From NCBI RefSeq assembly GCF_007786455.1, contig NZ_VNJK01000001.1:3310673-3374672 (forward strand): a stretch of DNA of 64,000 nt. Reading direction: 5' to 3'. Made by a program: the position numbers and the translations under genes. Of the stretch, positions 1 through 9,300 are shown piece by piece. The notes beneath the pieces were generated by a model. That model worked only from the letters and a program-made list of their open reading frames with translations, was not told the DNA's origin and did no database searches. The DNA comes from Paenibacillus agilis. Its GTDB lineage: Bacteria > Bacillota > Bacilli > Paenibacillales > Paenibacillaceae. Position 1 is the first letter of the stretch. The number at the start of each line of letters is the position of its first letter.

Positions 1-260
1 AGTGTTGCCAAATTCCGTTCCAACTTGCTGACAAGCTGCTTGCCTGTCTGCTCTTGCAATAGACCCGCTTTTACAGCGAAGTCGACCTGGCGAGAGAACC
101 CGTACATCTGCGTGTCCAACACTTCCTCATAGAGAGGACAGTAGCGTGTAGCCAAGTTCTCCATCTGAACTTGAATCAGCTTCTCTATTTGATGCGCCTC
201 ATCTTCCAACAGGGCGAGCGCTCGATCGTTCAACTGTTGCAGCACATTCGACGATGTCAT
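1..260 (-). CDS. ylaN: YlaN family protein (UPF0358), 3'-truncated by window edge
   Basis: The reading frame opens at an ATG at 258-260 behind a GGGGGG ribosome binding site and runs off the left edge after 86 codons. The protein begins MTSSNVLQQLNDRALALLED and contains CPLYEEVLDTQMYGFSRQVD, which matches the most conserved block of the Bacillus YlaN family (about 90 aa), so only a few C-terminal residues are missing. YlaN is a small cytosolic protein linked to iron homeostasis through the Fur regulator in Bacillus; that role is family knowledge and is not visible here. It is transcribed leftward, apart from the HPr-like gene, whose terminator lies just before it. Confidence 0.88.
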   Translation of the reverse strand, partial: MTSSNVLQQLNDRALALLEDEAHQIEKLIQVQMENLATRYCPLYEEVLDTQMYGFSRQVDFAVKAGLLQEQTGKQLVSKLERNLAT

Positions 261-346
261 ATCTAATTCCCCCCTATGACCTGAGGTCACGATTGTTCTA
301 TTATCATATTAGACGATCATGACATTGAACACAAGATGTAGGAATG

Positions 347-382
347 GAAAAAGCCGAGAACGAATTACGTTACTCGGCTTTT
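347..382 (-). terminator. Intrinsic terminator after the HPr-like gene
   Basis: AAAGCCGAG and CTCGGCTTT form a stem of about 9 bp around a 13-nt loop. On the minus strand it is followed by a short T-run. It separates the HPr-like gene from ylaN. Confidence 0.75.
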
Positions 383-405
383 GTGTACTTTGTTATATAG
401 AATAA

Positions 406-648
406 CTATTCCACAATGTTAATGTTAAGGCCGTGCTTTTGGAACACTTCTACCATTGTCTTCTTCGCTTCTTCAGCATCCGGGCCATGAACATGCAGTT
501 CATAAGCGTGGCTGTTCACCAACGTTGTGAACAAGCCTAGGATACTCTTAACATCGATATACTTATTTTCTGCTTGAAGCACGATGGAAGAACGGAAAGA
601 GCTCGCCTTTTGTGAAATTTCCACGACTGCAGCATTGTTGTCTGCCAT
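406..648 (-). CDS. HPr/Crh-like protein lacking the catalytic-histidine segment
   Basis: This 80-aa protein starts at the ATG at 646-648, which has a GGAGGG site 6-7 nt upstream; an earlier in-frame start has none. Its centre (KYIDVKSILGLFTTLV) aligns with the HPr block NGKTVNLKSIMGVMSLG, and the C-terminal helix also fits HPr. The first strand and the GIHARPA loop that carries phosphohistidine-15 are absent, so it cannot relay PTS phosphate. The serine equivalent to HPr Ser46 (VKS) is kept, as in Crh, which acts only as a regulatory partner of CcpA. A Crh-like regulatory role is inference. The gene is a single unit with its own terminator. Confidence 0.78.
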   Translation of the reverse strand: MADNNAAVVEISQKASSFRSSIVLQAENKYIDVKSILGLFTTLVNSHAYELHVHGPDAEEAKKTMVEVFQKHGLNINIVE

Positions 649-786
649 TGTAATCCCTCCAATATCAAACTCTGTGCACATGAGTGTTTGCTAATTCCAT
701 CATACCTTGAATTTATCTCCAGATGCAAGGGAGAAGCGCAGTAATTGGCCATTTTACAGATAGAAATTTAAACCTTATTTGCTTGC

Positions 787-1902
787 TTATTTCAAATTAT
801 CTGGATTGAGAACGTCTAGTTCAGGAAGAACGAACAAGCCGTCTTTACGTACTAATACATCATCAAAATATATTTCCCCGCCGCCATACTCTGGGCGCTG
901 TATCATAACGAGATCCCAATGAATAGACGAACGATTTCCGTTATCTGCCTGCTCATAAGCTTGTCCTGGTGTAAAGTGAATACTGCCCGTAATTTTCTCA
1001 TCAAATAAAATGTCTTTCATCGGATGAAGGATGTATGGATTCACACCAATTGCGAACTCTCCAATGTAGCGAGCACCTTCATCAGAATCTAGAATTTCGT
1101 TCAGACGTGTCGTATTGTTGCTTGTTGCCTCCACGATCTTGCCGTTCTCAAAACGGAAAGATACATTTTCAAACGTTGTGCCGCTATATAATGTTGGGGC
1201 ATTGTATGTGATCGTGCCATTTACAGAATCTCTTACTGGTGAAGTGTAAATTTCTCCATCTGGAATGTTAAGCTTGCCTGCGCACTTCACGGCTGGAATT
1301 CCTTTGATCGAGAATGTCAAATCCGTTCCCTTACCTACTAAACGCACACGATCCGTTCGCTCCATTAGTTCTTTCAAGCTATCCATGGCCCGATCCATTT
1401 TCGTGTAGTCTAATGTACATACGTCAAAATAGAAGTTCTCGAACGCTTCTGTCGATGTATTCGACAGTTGTGCCATCGACGCGTTAGGATAGCGCAATAC
1501 GACCCATTTCGTACGCTTAACGCGCTCTTCCATATGTACTGGATGTGAATAGAAAGACTCATACAGCTTCATTTTGTCTGCAGGAACATCAGACATCTCA
1601 TTCACGTTCTCTCCAGCACGAATGCCAATATAACCGTCCATACGCTGCATACGAAGCAAATCGTATTCTTTCCATGTTTCCATTTGCTCCTTCGTTGCAT
1701 TCATCAGCAATGCCCGCTGAACTTTGCGGTCCGTAAGCTCAACATGAGGGTGTCCGCCGCGCTTCGCAATTTCATGAACTAAACATTCAACGAGCTCTCG
1801 CTCGGAACCAATCATTTCAACTAAAATATGCTCACCGGGTTGGACATCAACGGAGTATTGCACTAAATTTTCTGCTAATTTCTGTATTCTCGGATCTTTC
1901 AT
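787..1902 (-). CDS. M29 family aminopeptidase (AmpS/AmpT-like)
   Basis: A cytosolic metallo-aminopeptidase of about 371 aa, the usual M29 length. The C-terminal half carries the family's metal-site blocks: GEFAIGVNP, then GSIHFTPGQAYEQADNGNRS with SIHWDLV, then GGEIYFDD; these supply the Glu, His, Tyr and Asp ligands. The family removes N-terminal residues from peptides with little sequence preference. Two in-frame ATGs are possible (1908 and 1902). The AGGAGG site lies only about 3 nt from the first and about 9 nt from the second, so the second is preferred. No partner gene is evident; the next gene upstream is a lipoprotein. Confidence 0.9.
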   Translation of the reverse strand: MKDPRIQKLAENLVQYSVDVQPGEHILVEMIGSERELVECLVHEIAKRGGHPHVELTDRKVQRALLMNATKEQMETWKEYDLLRMQRMDGYIGIRAGENVNEMSDVPADKMKLYESFYSHPVHMEERVKRTKWVVLRYPNASMAQLSNTSTEAFENFYFDVCTLDYTKMDRAMDSLKELMERTDRVRLVGKGTDLTFSIKGIPAVKCAGKLNIPDGEIYTSPVRDSVNGTITYNAPTLYSGTTFENVSFRFENGKIVEATSNNTTRLNEILDSDEGARYIGEFAIGVNPYILHPMKDILFDEKITGSIHFTPGQAYEQADNGNRSSIHWDLVMIQRPEYGGGEIYFDDVLVRKDGLFVLPELDVLNPDNLK

Positions 1903-2017
1903 ACACATGCTCCTCCTCTAGTTCGCCTTTGCTGTTAAAATTGCGCTTATACAATCTTATTAACTGTTGGTTAACTTTGCCGCAATGACGATATTGTACC
2001 ATGTAAGGAGCCAGAAG

Positions 2018-2815
2018 TCAGCGGAATTGCGTAAACTTCGCCGTTGTTCGAATCGCTTCTTTATAAGGAATTCCTTGCTGTCTATACACAACATCCATCT
2101 GACCTTCGATTCGATGTGGGAGCTGAGATTTTCGGTCTATCCATACATAGTAACTTGCCTGCACTTTCGACTCTTGGAGCATCTGGATAAAAGTATTTCG
2201 ATAGCTCTCAACTTGGTTATAAAGGAGAGCTTGCAGCGCTTGCTGTTCTGCCTCTGAACGATTTTCTTTGCCTTGCGACCATATTCGACTTGGTACAACT
2301 GCTGTTTCGAACTCTTCCAACATTCGCTCGTTAAACACACGCTTAGCCTCATCAGGCTCTAGATCAACACGTACAAGTATTTCCGGGCGCTCAGCTTCTG
2401 ATGAAGAGCTTTCAGCATCATTCCCAACCGCAGCAGCCATAGTTGAATCCACATAGCTTACTTTTTTATGAGACGTACGAATATCCGTTAGCAGTCGAAT
2501 TGGATTCCAGCGCTTCGGAGTCGTCTCCGCATACTCCTGTCGAGTCATTTTCATATGGGTGCTCCTATGATTATGAACCTCTCCTTGGAACCGAATCGTC
2601 TTCGTCTTCAATTGACGCTCTCCAACTTTTAGCTCGCCTATACCCTCGAAAAAGAACTGATCTTTGCCTGCCATCCCACTGATAGCACGAGTTAGAACCT
2701 CCTCAGGCGGTTGAGAGAACGGCGCCTTGCACCCTACCAGCCCAGCCATCAGCAGCAGGGCAATTCCTACGTTTATTATCCGCTTCCAAACTGTGCAGCC
2801 CCTGATCCTCAACAT
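2018..2815 (-). CDS. Putative lipoprotein of unknown function
   Basis: A 265-aa protein that opens with a basic segment, a hydrophobic stretch (IINVGIALLLMAGLVGC) and a lipobox LVGC, so it should be exported, lipidated at that cysteine and anchored outside the membrane. The start at 2815 has GGAGGGG 8 nt upstream; earlier in-frame codons lack a site. The mature part is polar, with a segment (FFFEGIGELKVGERQL) that could be the strand region of a LolA/LppX-like shell, but this is a guess and I do not recognise the family. It lies downstream of the diguanylate cyclase, separated by a strong terminator. Confidence 0.72.
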   Translation of the reverse strand: MLRIRGCTVWKRIINVGIALLLMAGLVGCKAPFSQPPEEVLTRAISGMAGKDQFFFEGIGELKVGERQLKTKTIRFQGEVHNHRSTHMKMTRQEYAETTPKRWNPIRLLTDIRTSHKKVSYVDSTMAAAVGNDAESSSSEAERPEILVRVDLEPDEAKRVFNERMLEEFETAVVPSRIWSQGKENRSEAEQQALQALLYNQVESYRNTFIQMLQESKVQASYYVWIDRKSQLPHRIEGQMDVVYRQQGIPYKEAIRTTAKFTQFR

Positions 2816-2851
2816 AGGGGACCCCTCCATTCCTGAACGAAGACAAATAAC

Positions 2852-2877
2852 GGGATGAGCACATAGACTCATCCCGC
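2852..2877 (-). terminator. Terminator after the diguanylate cyclase
   Basis: CGGGATGAG and CTCATCCCG form a perfect 9-bp stem with an 8-nt loop. On the minus strand it is followed by TTATTTG. Confidence 0.75.
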
Positions 2878-2902
2878 TTAGACTCACTCATATGAAGGGC
2901 AA

Positions 2903-4873
2903 TTATACATGTTCTTCGCCAGACGCAATTTGAATCACATTGCGCCCTTTTTTCTTCGCTTCGTATAATGCCATATCTGCTCGATAAAATAACGTTTCGA
3001 CACTTACCTTTTCATCCTGCCAGCTCCACTCTGCAACTCCGCAAGAAACCGTTACCTTCGGATCCGTCTCCTGCTCTACACGATTGCGTATGCGTTCAGC
3101 AACTTTCTTCGTTTGAGTCGTATTAAGCTGAGGCAAGTAAACCGCAATTTCCTCGCCCCCCCAACGTGAAGCAATATCGGTTTCTCTTATGGAAGAGCGA
3201 ATAATATCACTGACTTGAACGAGTATTTTATCACCAATCTGGTGACCAAACGTATCATTAACCTGCTTAAAGTAATCAATATCAACAACGATTAACGAGC
3301 CACAAAAATCCTTTTGCTGCTGTCGATTCACTTGCTTGTCCAAATAATGCCTTGCATACAAGCCTGTCAGTTGATCTTTATTCGCTAGATGCTTAACACG
3401 ATCATGCAGAGTCGCATTGGCTATCGCAAGACCTAGATGTGCGCTTAGCATTTGCAACAATTTGAAATTATCGTACGTAAAGAAATGAGGACGTTTATCG
3501 GCAACCGCCACAATCCCAACTAATTCGCCGCCACTAAACAGCGGTGCGGCAATAATGGAGCGCAATCCTAAATCCTCAATCATTTGAATGCGTTCAATAT
3601 GATGATCTTCACTGTCTGAAATAATGACTGGTTCACGCAAGTTAAGTACGTACCCAAACAATCCTTTTTGAGTAGAGTACGACGTCCCCACATATTCAGC
3701 CATATTAGAAGAAACAACTTCAAATAAGGACTTGTCCTCATTAAGCTGCAGCAGCATGCAGAAATCAGCATGAAATACTCGCAGCAATTCATGCATTGCA
3801 TCGTCAAAAACATCACGCAAACGCAGACTCTGATTAATGCGCTTCGTTAGTTCATTAATAAGACGAAGCTCTTGAATAACATTGTTGGCATGTTCATGCA
3901 GACGCGCATTCTCGAATGCCGTACCAGCTGTTTCGATAATAAGCTCGATAACTTGGAGATCAGAAGTTTCGGGCTGCTCTTGTGCGAAAATTAGCTTCAA
4001 TACACCATAAGATCCTTGTTTCCCATTAAGGGCAAAAGCAACCTCAAATCCGGAATCAGAGTTGGCGGTGCATGTTTCCCCTTTCATAAAGGCCTCCATT
4101 ACGATTGGATCGCCCCAGGACTTGAACACTAACGCTTTGACATTAGGATTCTCACTGCGGTGATCTTGGGACAAATATACCTCTACAACCGTATCTGGCA
4201 CTAGTCGTTGAATACCCTCTATAATCTGTGATAGAACAGAATCAACATCTATCCGATCATGAATATGGCGCATCACATAATACAGCACTTCTCGCCGCTC
4301 TGCTTCTCGTTCTGACATGCGGTGTGTATGATACATCTCTTCTACAAACAAATGCTCGAACTCGCGATAAAAATGGGTTCTTAGTGCATACACCCAACCT
4401 TCTAAAGCAAATGAATGCAGCATATCCGACTTATCGCATACAAATAGAACGATACCAATCAATTCTTTTGTATATCGGGAAAGGATAGGAAACGCAGCTG
4501 CCTTCTCCGCATACTCCGTCTGTTCGTCCCAGGCTGGTTTGCGGTTGGATTGTACACGCTGTACAAGCTCCTGCAATGACTTACTTGCTTCTAGCTCATT
4601 CAGCTTGTCGGAACCTTCCAAACATTCACCTTTATAGTCATACAGCAACACACAATTCAGATGCTTGCGTATTGATGGCGGGATTTCTAGCAGCCATTGG
4701 ATATATGCGGTTTGTATAAGAGAATGCGTGTACGGCAAATCATGCAGCGTGACATCACGTTGCAGCAACCAATGTTCTGGGCTTCGATCAGATCCAGAAC
4801 TACGCTTCCGATTCTGTTGATAGTTGGCTATCAAGCCAGCATTGCTCTGAGGATGGAGTCGACGTTTCGTCAT
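2903..4873 (-). CDS. Diguanylate cyclase with tandem GAF domains
   Basis: A soluble 656-aa protein with no membrane segment. The N-terminal ~190 residues are a poorly defined, possibly GAF-like sensory region. Two GAF-type regions follow (about 200-330 and 345-490; the second holds RSIIAAPLFSGGELVGIVAVA). The C-terminal GGDEF domain spans about 495-655. The active-site motif is GGEEI in RWGGEEIAVYLPQ, a catalytically plausible GG(D/E)EF variant, and DIDYFKQVNDTFGH is the metal/GTP-binding segment. RETD sits exactly five residues before GGEEI, the classical c-di-GMP inhibitory I-site, so feedback inhibition is expected. The start at 4873 has an AAGGAGAAGGAA purine run; the upstream in-frame TTG has none. 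Confidence 0.9.
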   Translation of the reverse strand: MTKRRLHPQSNAGLIANYQQNRKRSSGSDRSPEHWLLQRDVTLHDLPYTHSLIQTAYIQWLLEIPPSIRKHLNCVLLYDYKGECLEGSDKLNELEASKSLQELVQRVQSNRKPAWDEQTEYAEKAAAFPILSRYTKELIGIVLFVCDKSDMLHSFALEGWVYALRTHFYREFEHLFVEEMYHTHRMSEREAERREVLYYVMRHIHDRIDVDSVLSQIIEGIQRLVPDTVVEVYLSQDHRSENPNVKALVFKSWGDPIVMEAFMKGETCTANSDSGFEVAFALNGKQGSYGVLKLIFAQEQPETSDLQVIELIIETAGTAFENARLHEHANNVIQELRLINELTKRINQSLRLRDVFDDAMHELLRVFHADFCMLLQLNEDKSLFEVVSSNMAEYVGTSYSTQKGLFGYVLNLREPVIISDSEDHHIERIQMIEDLGLRSIIAAPLFSGGELVGIVAVADKRPHFFTYDNFKLLQMLSAHLGLAIANATLHDRVKHLANKDQLTGLYARHYLDKQVNRQQQKDFCGSLIVVDIDYFKQVNDTFGHQIGDKILVQVSDIIRSSIRETDIASRWGGEEIAVYLPQLNTTQTKKVAERIRNRVEQETDPKVTVSCGVAEWSWQDEKVSVETLFYRADMALYEAKKKGRNVIQIASGEEHV

Positions 4874-5079
4874 TTCCTTCTCCTTCAAACGCTATAGTCT
4901 CTTTCATTAATCATACAATAGATTACCGTGAAAAGGTACTACATCCCATCATGCGCACAAAACTTTTTAGGTCATAAGAACTATATTCGAGATGTAGAAA
5001 TCCGTATACTTCATCTATGAATTGGAAATCCTAAACCTAATGCTGTTCGATATGTAAATTAGTAATGATATACTTTCGC

Positions 5080-5143
5080 TTGAAAAATTATCCTACATTA
5101 AAACTAATCATAAATATGTCATGATTTCAAGATAATTTTTCAA
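5080..5143. repeat. 13-bp perfect inverted repeat with 38-bp spacer
   Basis: TTGAAAAATTATC at 5080-5092 is matched exactly by its reverse complement GATAATTTTTCAA at 5131-5143. It lies in the 517-bp divergent gap between the diguanylate cyclase and rpsD, about 33 bp upstream of the rpsD -35 box. It could be an operator pair or the stem of an RNA loop; no T-run follows, so it is not a terminator. Confidence 0.6.
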
Positions 5144-5175
5144 CTTATTGTATGTTTAGTTTCACAATCTGGAAC

Positions 5176-5205
5176 TTGACATATCTCGGTCTCATCTTAT
5201 AGAAT
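5176..5205 (+). promoter_or_regulatory. Sigma-A promoter of rpsD
   Basis: TTGACA at 5176-5181 is followed after 16 bp by TATAGA (5198-5203), or after 18 bp by TAGAAT (5200-5205). It predicts a transcript starting near 5212 and therefore a leader of about 180 nt before rpsD. Confidence 0.7.
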
Positions 5206-5211
5206 TACTTG

Positions 5212-5390
5212 ATGTATATGGGCGAATCTGTGTCACCCTCATGAATCTCATAGCAGGCATAGCTGCGGCTGAACATCTGTGCCTGAGCAAACTCAATCGA
5301 GATAAAACGATTGTATCTGCATAATTATGAATTCGACGCAAATGACCCACATTCTAACCTATACTTGAATGAAAAAGGAGTCAATATATT
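5212..5390 (+). promoter_or_regulatory. Long 5' leader of rpsD, probable S4 autoregulatory RNA
   Basis: About 180 nt separate the predicted start site from the rpsD ATG without any plausible ORF. In Bacillus, S4 represses its own mRNA by binding a structured rpsD leader. The length and position here fit that model. I can see partial complementarities (for example around GGCATAGCTGCGGCTG) but cannot establish the pseudoknot by eye, so the assignment is inference. Confidence 0.4.
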
Positions 5391-5990
5391 ATGTCTCGTT
5401 ACACAGGTCCTAAGTTTAAACTAAGCCGTCGTCTTGGAATTTCCTTGAGCGGTACTGGTAAAGAATTGAAGCGTGCTTACCCTCCAGGACAACATGGTCC
5501 AGGACAACGTAAGAAAATGAGCGGATACGGTATCCAGCTTCAAGAAAAACAAAAACTTCGTCACACTTACGGTATGACTGAGAAGCAATTCCGCAACTTG
5601 TTCGACCGCGCTGCGAAATTGCAAGGTATCGCTGGTGAGAACTTCATGTTCTTGCTTGAGAGCCGTCTTGACAACCTTGTTTACCGTCTTGGTTTCTCCA
5701 ACTCCCGTGCAGGAGCTCGTCAGTTGGTATCCCACGGTCACGTGACTGTAAACGGTAAAAAAGTTGACATCGCTTCTTACTCTGTAAGCATCGGCGACGT
5801 TATCGGCTTGCGTGAAAAGAGCCGCAGCTTGAAAGTTGTTAAAGAAGCTATCGAAGGCCGTCACCATGTGCCAGGCTACTTGGAGTTCAACGATGCAGCT
5901 GTTGAAGGTAAGTATGTTCGCCTTCCAGAGCGCGCTGAGTTGTCCCAAGAAATCGATGAGAAGCAAATCGTCGAGTTCTACAGCCGTTAA
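5391..5990 (+). CDS. rpsD: 30S ribosomal protein S4
   Basis: A 199-aa protein, the standard length of bacillar S4. It opens [20 protein letters not shown] and contains the S4 RNA-binding domain around residues 89-150 ([20 protein letters not shown], then [11 protein letters not shown]). S4 nucleates assembly of the 30S 5' domain by binding 16S rRNA and is the repressor of its own mRNA. AAAAAGGAG precedes the start by 10 nt. Codon use is strongly biased (CGT, GGT, CTT), as expected for a highly expressed gene. It is monocistronic, with its own promoter and terminator. Confidence 0.98.
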   Translation: MSRYTGPKFKLSRRLGISLSGTGKELKRAYPPGQHGPGQRKKMSGYGIQLQEKQKLRHTYGMTEKQFRNLFDRAAKLQGIAGENFMFLLESRLDNLVYRLGFSNSRAGARQLVSHGHVTVNGKKVDIASYSVSIGDVIGLREKSRSLKVVKEAIEGRHHVPGYLEFNDAAVEGKYVRLPERAELSQEIDEKQIVEFYSR

Positions 5991-6001
5991 TTTATGTCAA
6001 G

Positions 6002-6050
6002 AAGAGGTTATCTTTCAAGTTTTACAACTTGGAGGATATCCTCTTTTTTT
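6002..6050 (+). terminator. rpsD terminator
   Basis: AAGAGGTTATC and GATATCCTCTT pair around an inner CAAGTT/AACTTG helix and are followed by seven T residues. The rest of the 371-bp gap to the next gene (5991-6361) holds only an orphan AAAGGAGGAAAG purine run near 6161, not followed by a start codon, and the promoter at about 6300. Confidence 0.85.
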
Positions 6051-6295
6051 ATGCTTATTTTTACAACCCCTGCTAATAACAAAGAAACTAATCCCCTCTC
6101 CCGCTAAAAACTCAAGCTTGAGTCAACACGACATCAAACACCGATCCAGAACATAACCTCAAAGGAGGAAAGTAGGCCTCTATTACAATTACACGCTAAC
6201 TCTACTATTCCACCAAATCCTTCAATATACGAGCGCAATCATTAGCATTTTCGATATGATTCGTCAAACAAAAAAGTATTTTACATGAATATACA

Positions 6296-6327
6296 GACAC
6301 TTATCTTGTGTTTTTTTGTGTTATAAT
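6296..6327 (+). promoter_or_regulatory. Extended -10 promoter of the penicillin-binding protein gene
   Basis: TGTGTTATAATGGG contains a perfect TATAAT at 6322-6327 preceded by TGTG; only a weak -35 (near GACACT) is seen upstream. The ribosome binding site of the PBP gene follows about 22 nt downstream. Confidence 0.55.
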
Positions 6328-6361
6328 GGGAAGCGCTGCAATCATTAAGGAGGAAGAAAGT

Positions 6362-9300
6362 ATGGTTGAGGAGACATTGACGAAGTCAAAGGGAGACCCG
6401 ACTCGTCCAAAGCGTTCCGTAGGACGTATCATTTGGAATACGTTCAAATGGTTCACGCTATTTGGCGTTCTCTGCTGCTTCTTAGCAGGCGGCATTGCGG
6501 TCGGATATATTACCTCTCTCGTCAAAGACGACCCGATACGCTCCAAAGAACATATCGTGCAGAAGGTTGATGAGAATGCCATAACCGGGTTTGCTTATTT
6601 TAATGATGGCACTCCTATCGGGCAGCTTCGCACAGAAGAAGATCGTATCCCTATTAAGTACGATCAAATCCCTAAAGTCGTAATAGACGCACTCATCGCG
6701 ACGGAAGACAACCGTTTCTTTGAGCACAACGGAATAGACATAAGAGGTACATCAAGAGCGGTGTTGCAACAAGTACTAGACAAACCTGTTCAGACAGGGG
6801 GAAGTACATTAACGCAACAGCTTGCTCGAAGTGTGTTTCTAAATGCTGAACGTACAAATACACGTAAAGCAAAGGAAATTTTCCTATCATTACGAATTGA
6901 ACGAATATTAACGAAGGAACAGATTCTAGAAGCTTATTTGAACAAAGTACCTTTTGGAAATGGCTCGAACGGCTATCAAGTATTTGGAATCAAATCAGCT
7001 GCAAAAGGCATATTCAATATTCATGATTTGGATAAGCTGAATATTGCGCAATCAGCCTATTTAGCAGGACTTCCGCAGTTGCCTTCTGCTTATACCGCCT
7101 TTACTGGTAAAGGCGCCTATAACGAAAAAGGCATCAATCGTGCAATCAAAAGACAGAAGCTTGTGTTAAAGCGGATGTTAGAAGAGAACAAAATTACGCA
7201 GCAGCAATATGAAGAAGCACTAAAATTCGATATTCGCAAATCACTAGCGCAGCCGAGGCAGAAGGCATATTCTACATATCCATATTTAATGTTGGATATA
7301 GAACGCGCAGCCGTTGAAACTCTTATTCTTAGCCGAAATCCTGAGATGACGAAGGCTGATCTGCGCAAAGAGGAACATCAACAGCTTGTAGAAGATACAA
7401 AAGCAGAAGTCTTGCGTGGTGGTTATCATATTACCACTACAATTGATAAAAAAATCTACAAGATGATGCGAAATATCGCGGAAGATCCTAAAAACTTCTC
7501 AAAGGATCATCCAGTCAAAGGTACGGAACAAGTAGCAGCCATGATGATCGATCACCGTACAGGCGCTATTTTAGGCATGATTGAAGGTCGTGATTTCTAT
7601 AAAGAGCAAATGAATCACGCCACTCAGATGCTTCGTCAACCGGGATCGACGATGAAGACACTCGCTGCCTTCTTGCCAGCATTAGAAAAAGGAATTATAC
7701 AGCCAGCTTCCATTATTGACGATGCTCCTGTTATCTTGAAGAACGGTGATGGAACTTACCATATCCCTATCAATGCGGGTCGTAAATTCCAAGGTCTCGT
7801 AACAGCACGACATGCATTTAATCAATCTTTGAATGCACCTGCGATAAAGCTGTTCAACGAAGACCTCAAGGTCAAAAATGCATGGGATTTCGTTGAGAAA
7901 CTTGGTATTACTACTTTGCATGAACGAGATTATCAAGCACAGACCGGCGTTATCGGTGGTCTAACGAACGGGGTTACCGTAGAGGAATTCACGAATGCCT
8001 ATGCGGCAATCGCAAATAACGGCAAGCTCAACGATGCATTCTTAATTAATAAAATCGTAGATTCCAATGGAAAAGAAGTTTACAAGCATCAAGTCAAGCC
8101 AACACAGGTTGTATCGCCACAAACCGCTTACTTGATGACAGATATGCTGCGTACAGCTGTAACGAACGGTACAGGCGGCGAGGTAAATCGCAAATTCCAT
8201 CAAGACGACTATACGATTGTTGGTAAGACAGGAACAACACAAAATGATGCCGATTCTTGGTTCATTGGTTATAGTCCTGATGTAACGCTCGGTGTATGGG
8301 TTGGCTTCAAAGAACCAAAGCATACATTGAGTCGAAACGAAGTAAAGCACTCGATGCAAGTATGGGCAAAAATTATGAACGAAGCGATTGAGCTGAAGCC
8401 ACAAATGTTTAAAAACAAAACGTTCAAACGTCCAGACGACATCGTTAGAAGGACCGTATCCGGTTATAGCGGCAAACTGCCTAGCAAGAATACGGACAAA
8501 TTCAATACAGATTTGTTTAACCGCAAATACGTACCGACTAAAGTCGAAGATGTCCTTGTCAGCATGACATATATTACGTACAACGGTGTCAATTATATAG
8601 CCAACCCGGCTACACCAGATGATATGACACAACAAAAAGTTGTAGTAAAACGTGAAAAGCCGATCCAGACCTTAATGGATGAGCTGAGAAGAGCGCTTGG
8701 CAACTTGTCTTCCGGCAGTAGTCGACGATCTTTGGAGTGGTACTTACCGCTAGACGCATCAACAGATGCGCCAACCAAGAAAGACCCGCGTAAAGATGAT
8801 GGTAAAGCGCCGACTTCTCCAAGCTCTGTTAGCGTTACATCGAACAACGGCAAGGCAACGATAAGCTTCAATCCTAGCGGCTCGAACGATGTTGTGGGCT
8901 ATCGACTGTACCGCTCTATTGATGGCAAGCCTTATCAGCAAACCGGACAGGTTGTCCTAACTGGTGACAGTTATACATTCGGCAATGCTGTTTCTAATGC
9001 TCACAGCTATAACTACTATGTCACAGCAGTTGATGTCGTTGGCAAGGAATCTGCAGCATCTGCTCCGGCATCCTTAAACGGTGGAACACCACCAGTAGAT
9101 CCGAACAGTGGTAACCCTACCAATCCGTCAACAGAGCCAGGTACGAATCCAGATAATTCGTCTGGTTCCACAACGACTGAAACAACTGGATCTAATGGGC
9201 AGACAACCAATGGAAATGGATCGTCTGAAACGGGATCTACTAACAACGGATCAACACAAGTCGCAGCTCCTGAAGCGCCATCAGGATTGAGCGCAAGCAA

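Noticed and set aside
5421..5966. 181-codon ORF antisense to rpsD
   Set aside because: Mirror of a highly biased ribosomal-protein gene; no ribosome binding site and no family resemblance.
6161..6176. AAAGGAGGAAAG ribosome-binding-like purine run
   Set aside because: No start codon in the next 15 nt and no ORF.
8042..8635. 197-codon ORF antisense to the penicillin-binding protein gene
   Set aside because: Overlaps a region with conserved PBP motifs; Cys/His-rich composition with no pattern, so a shadow frame.
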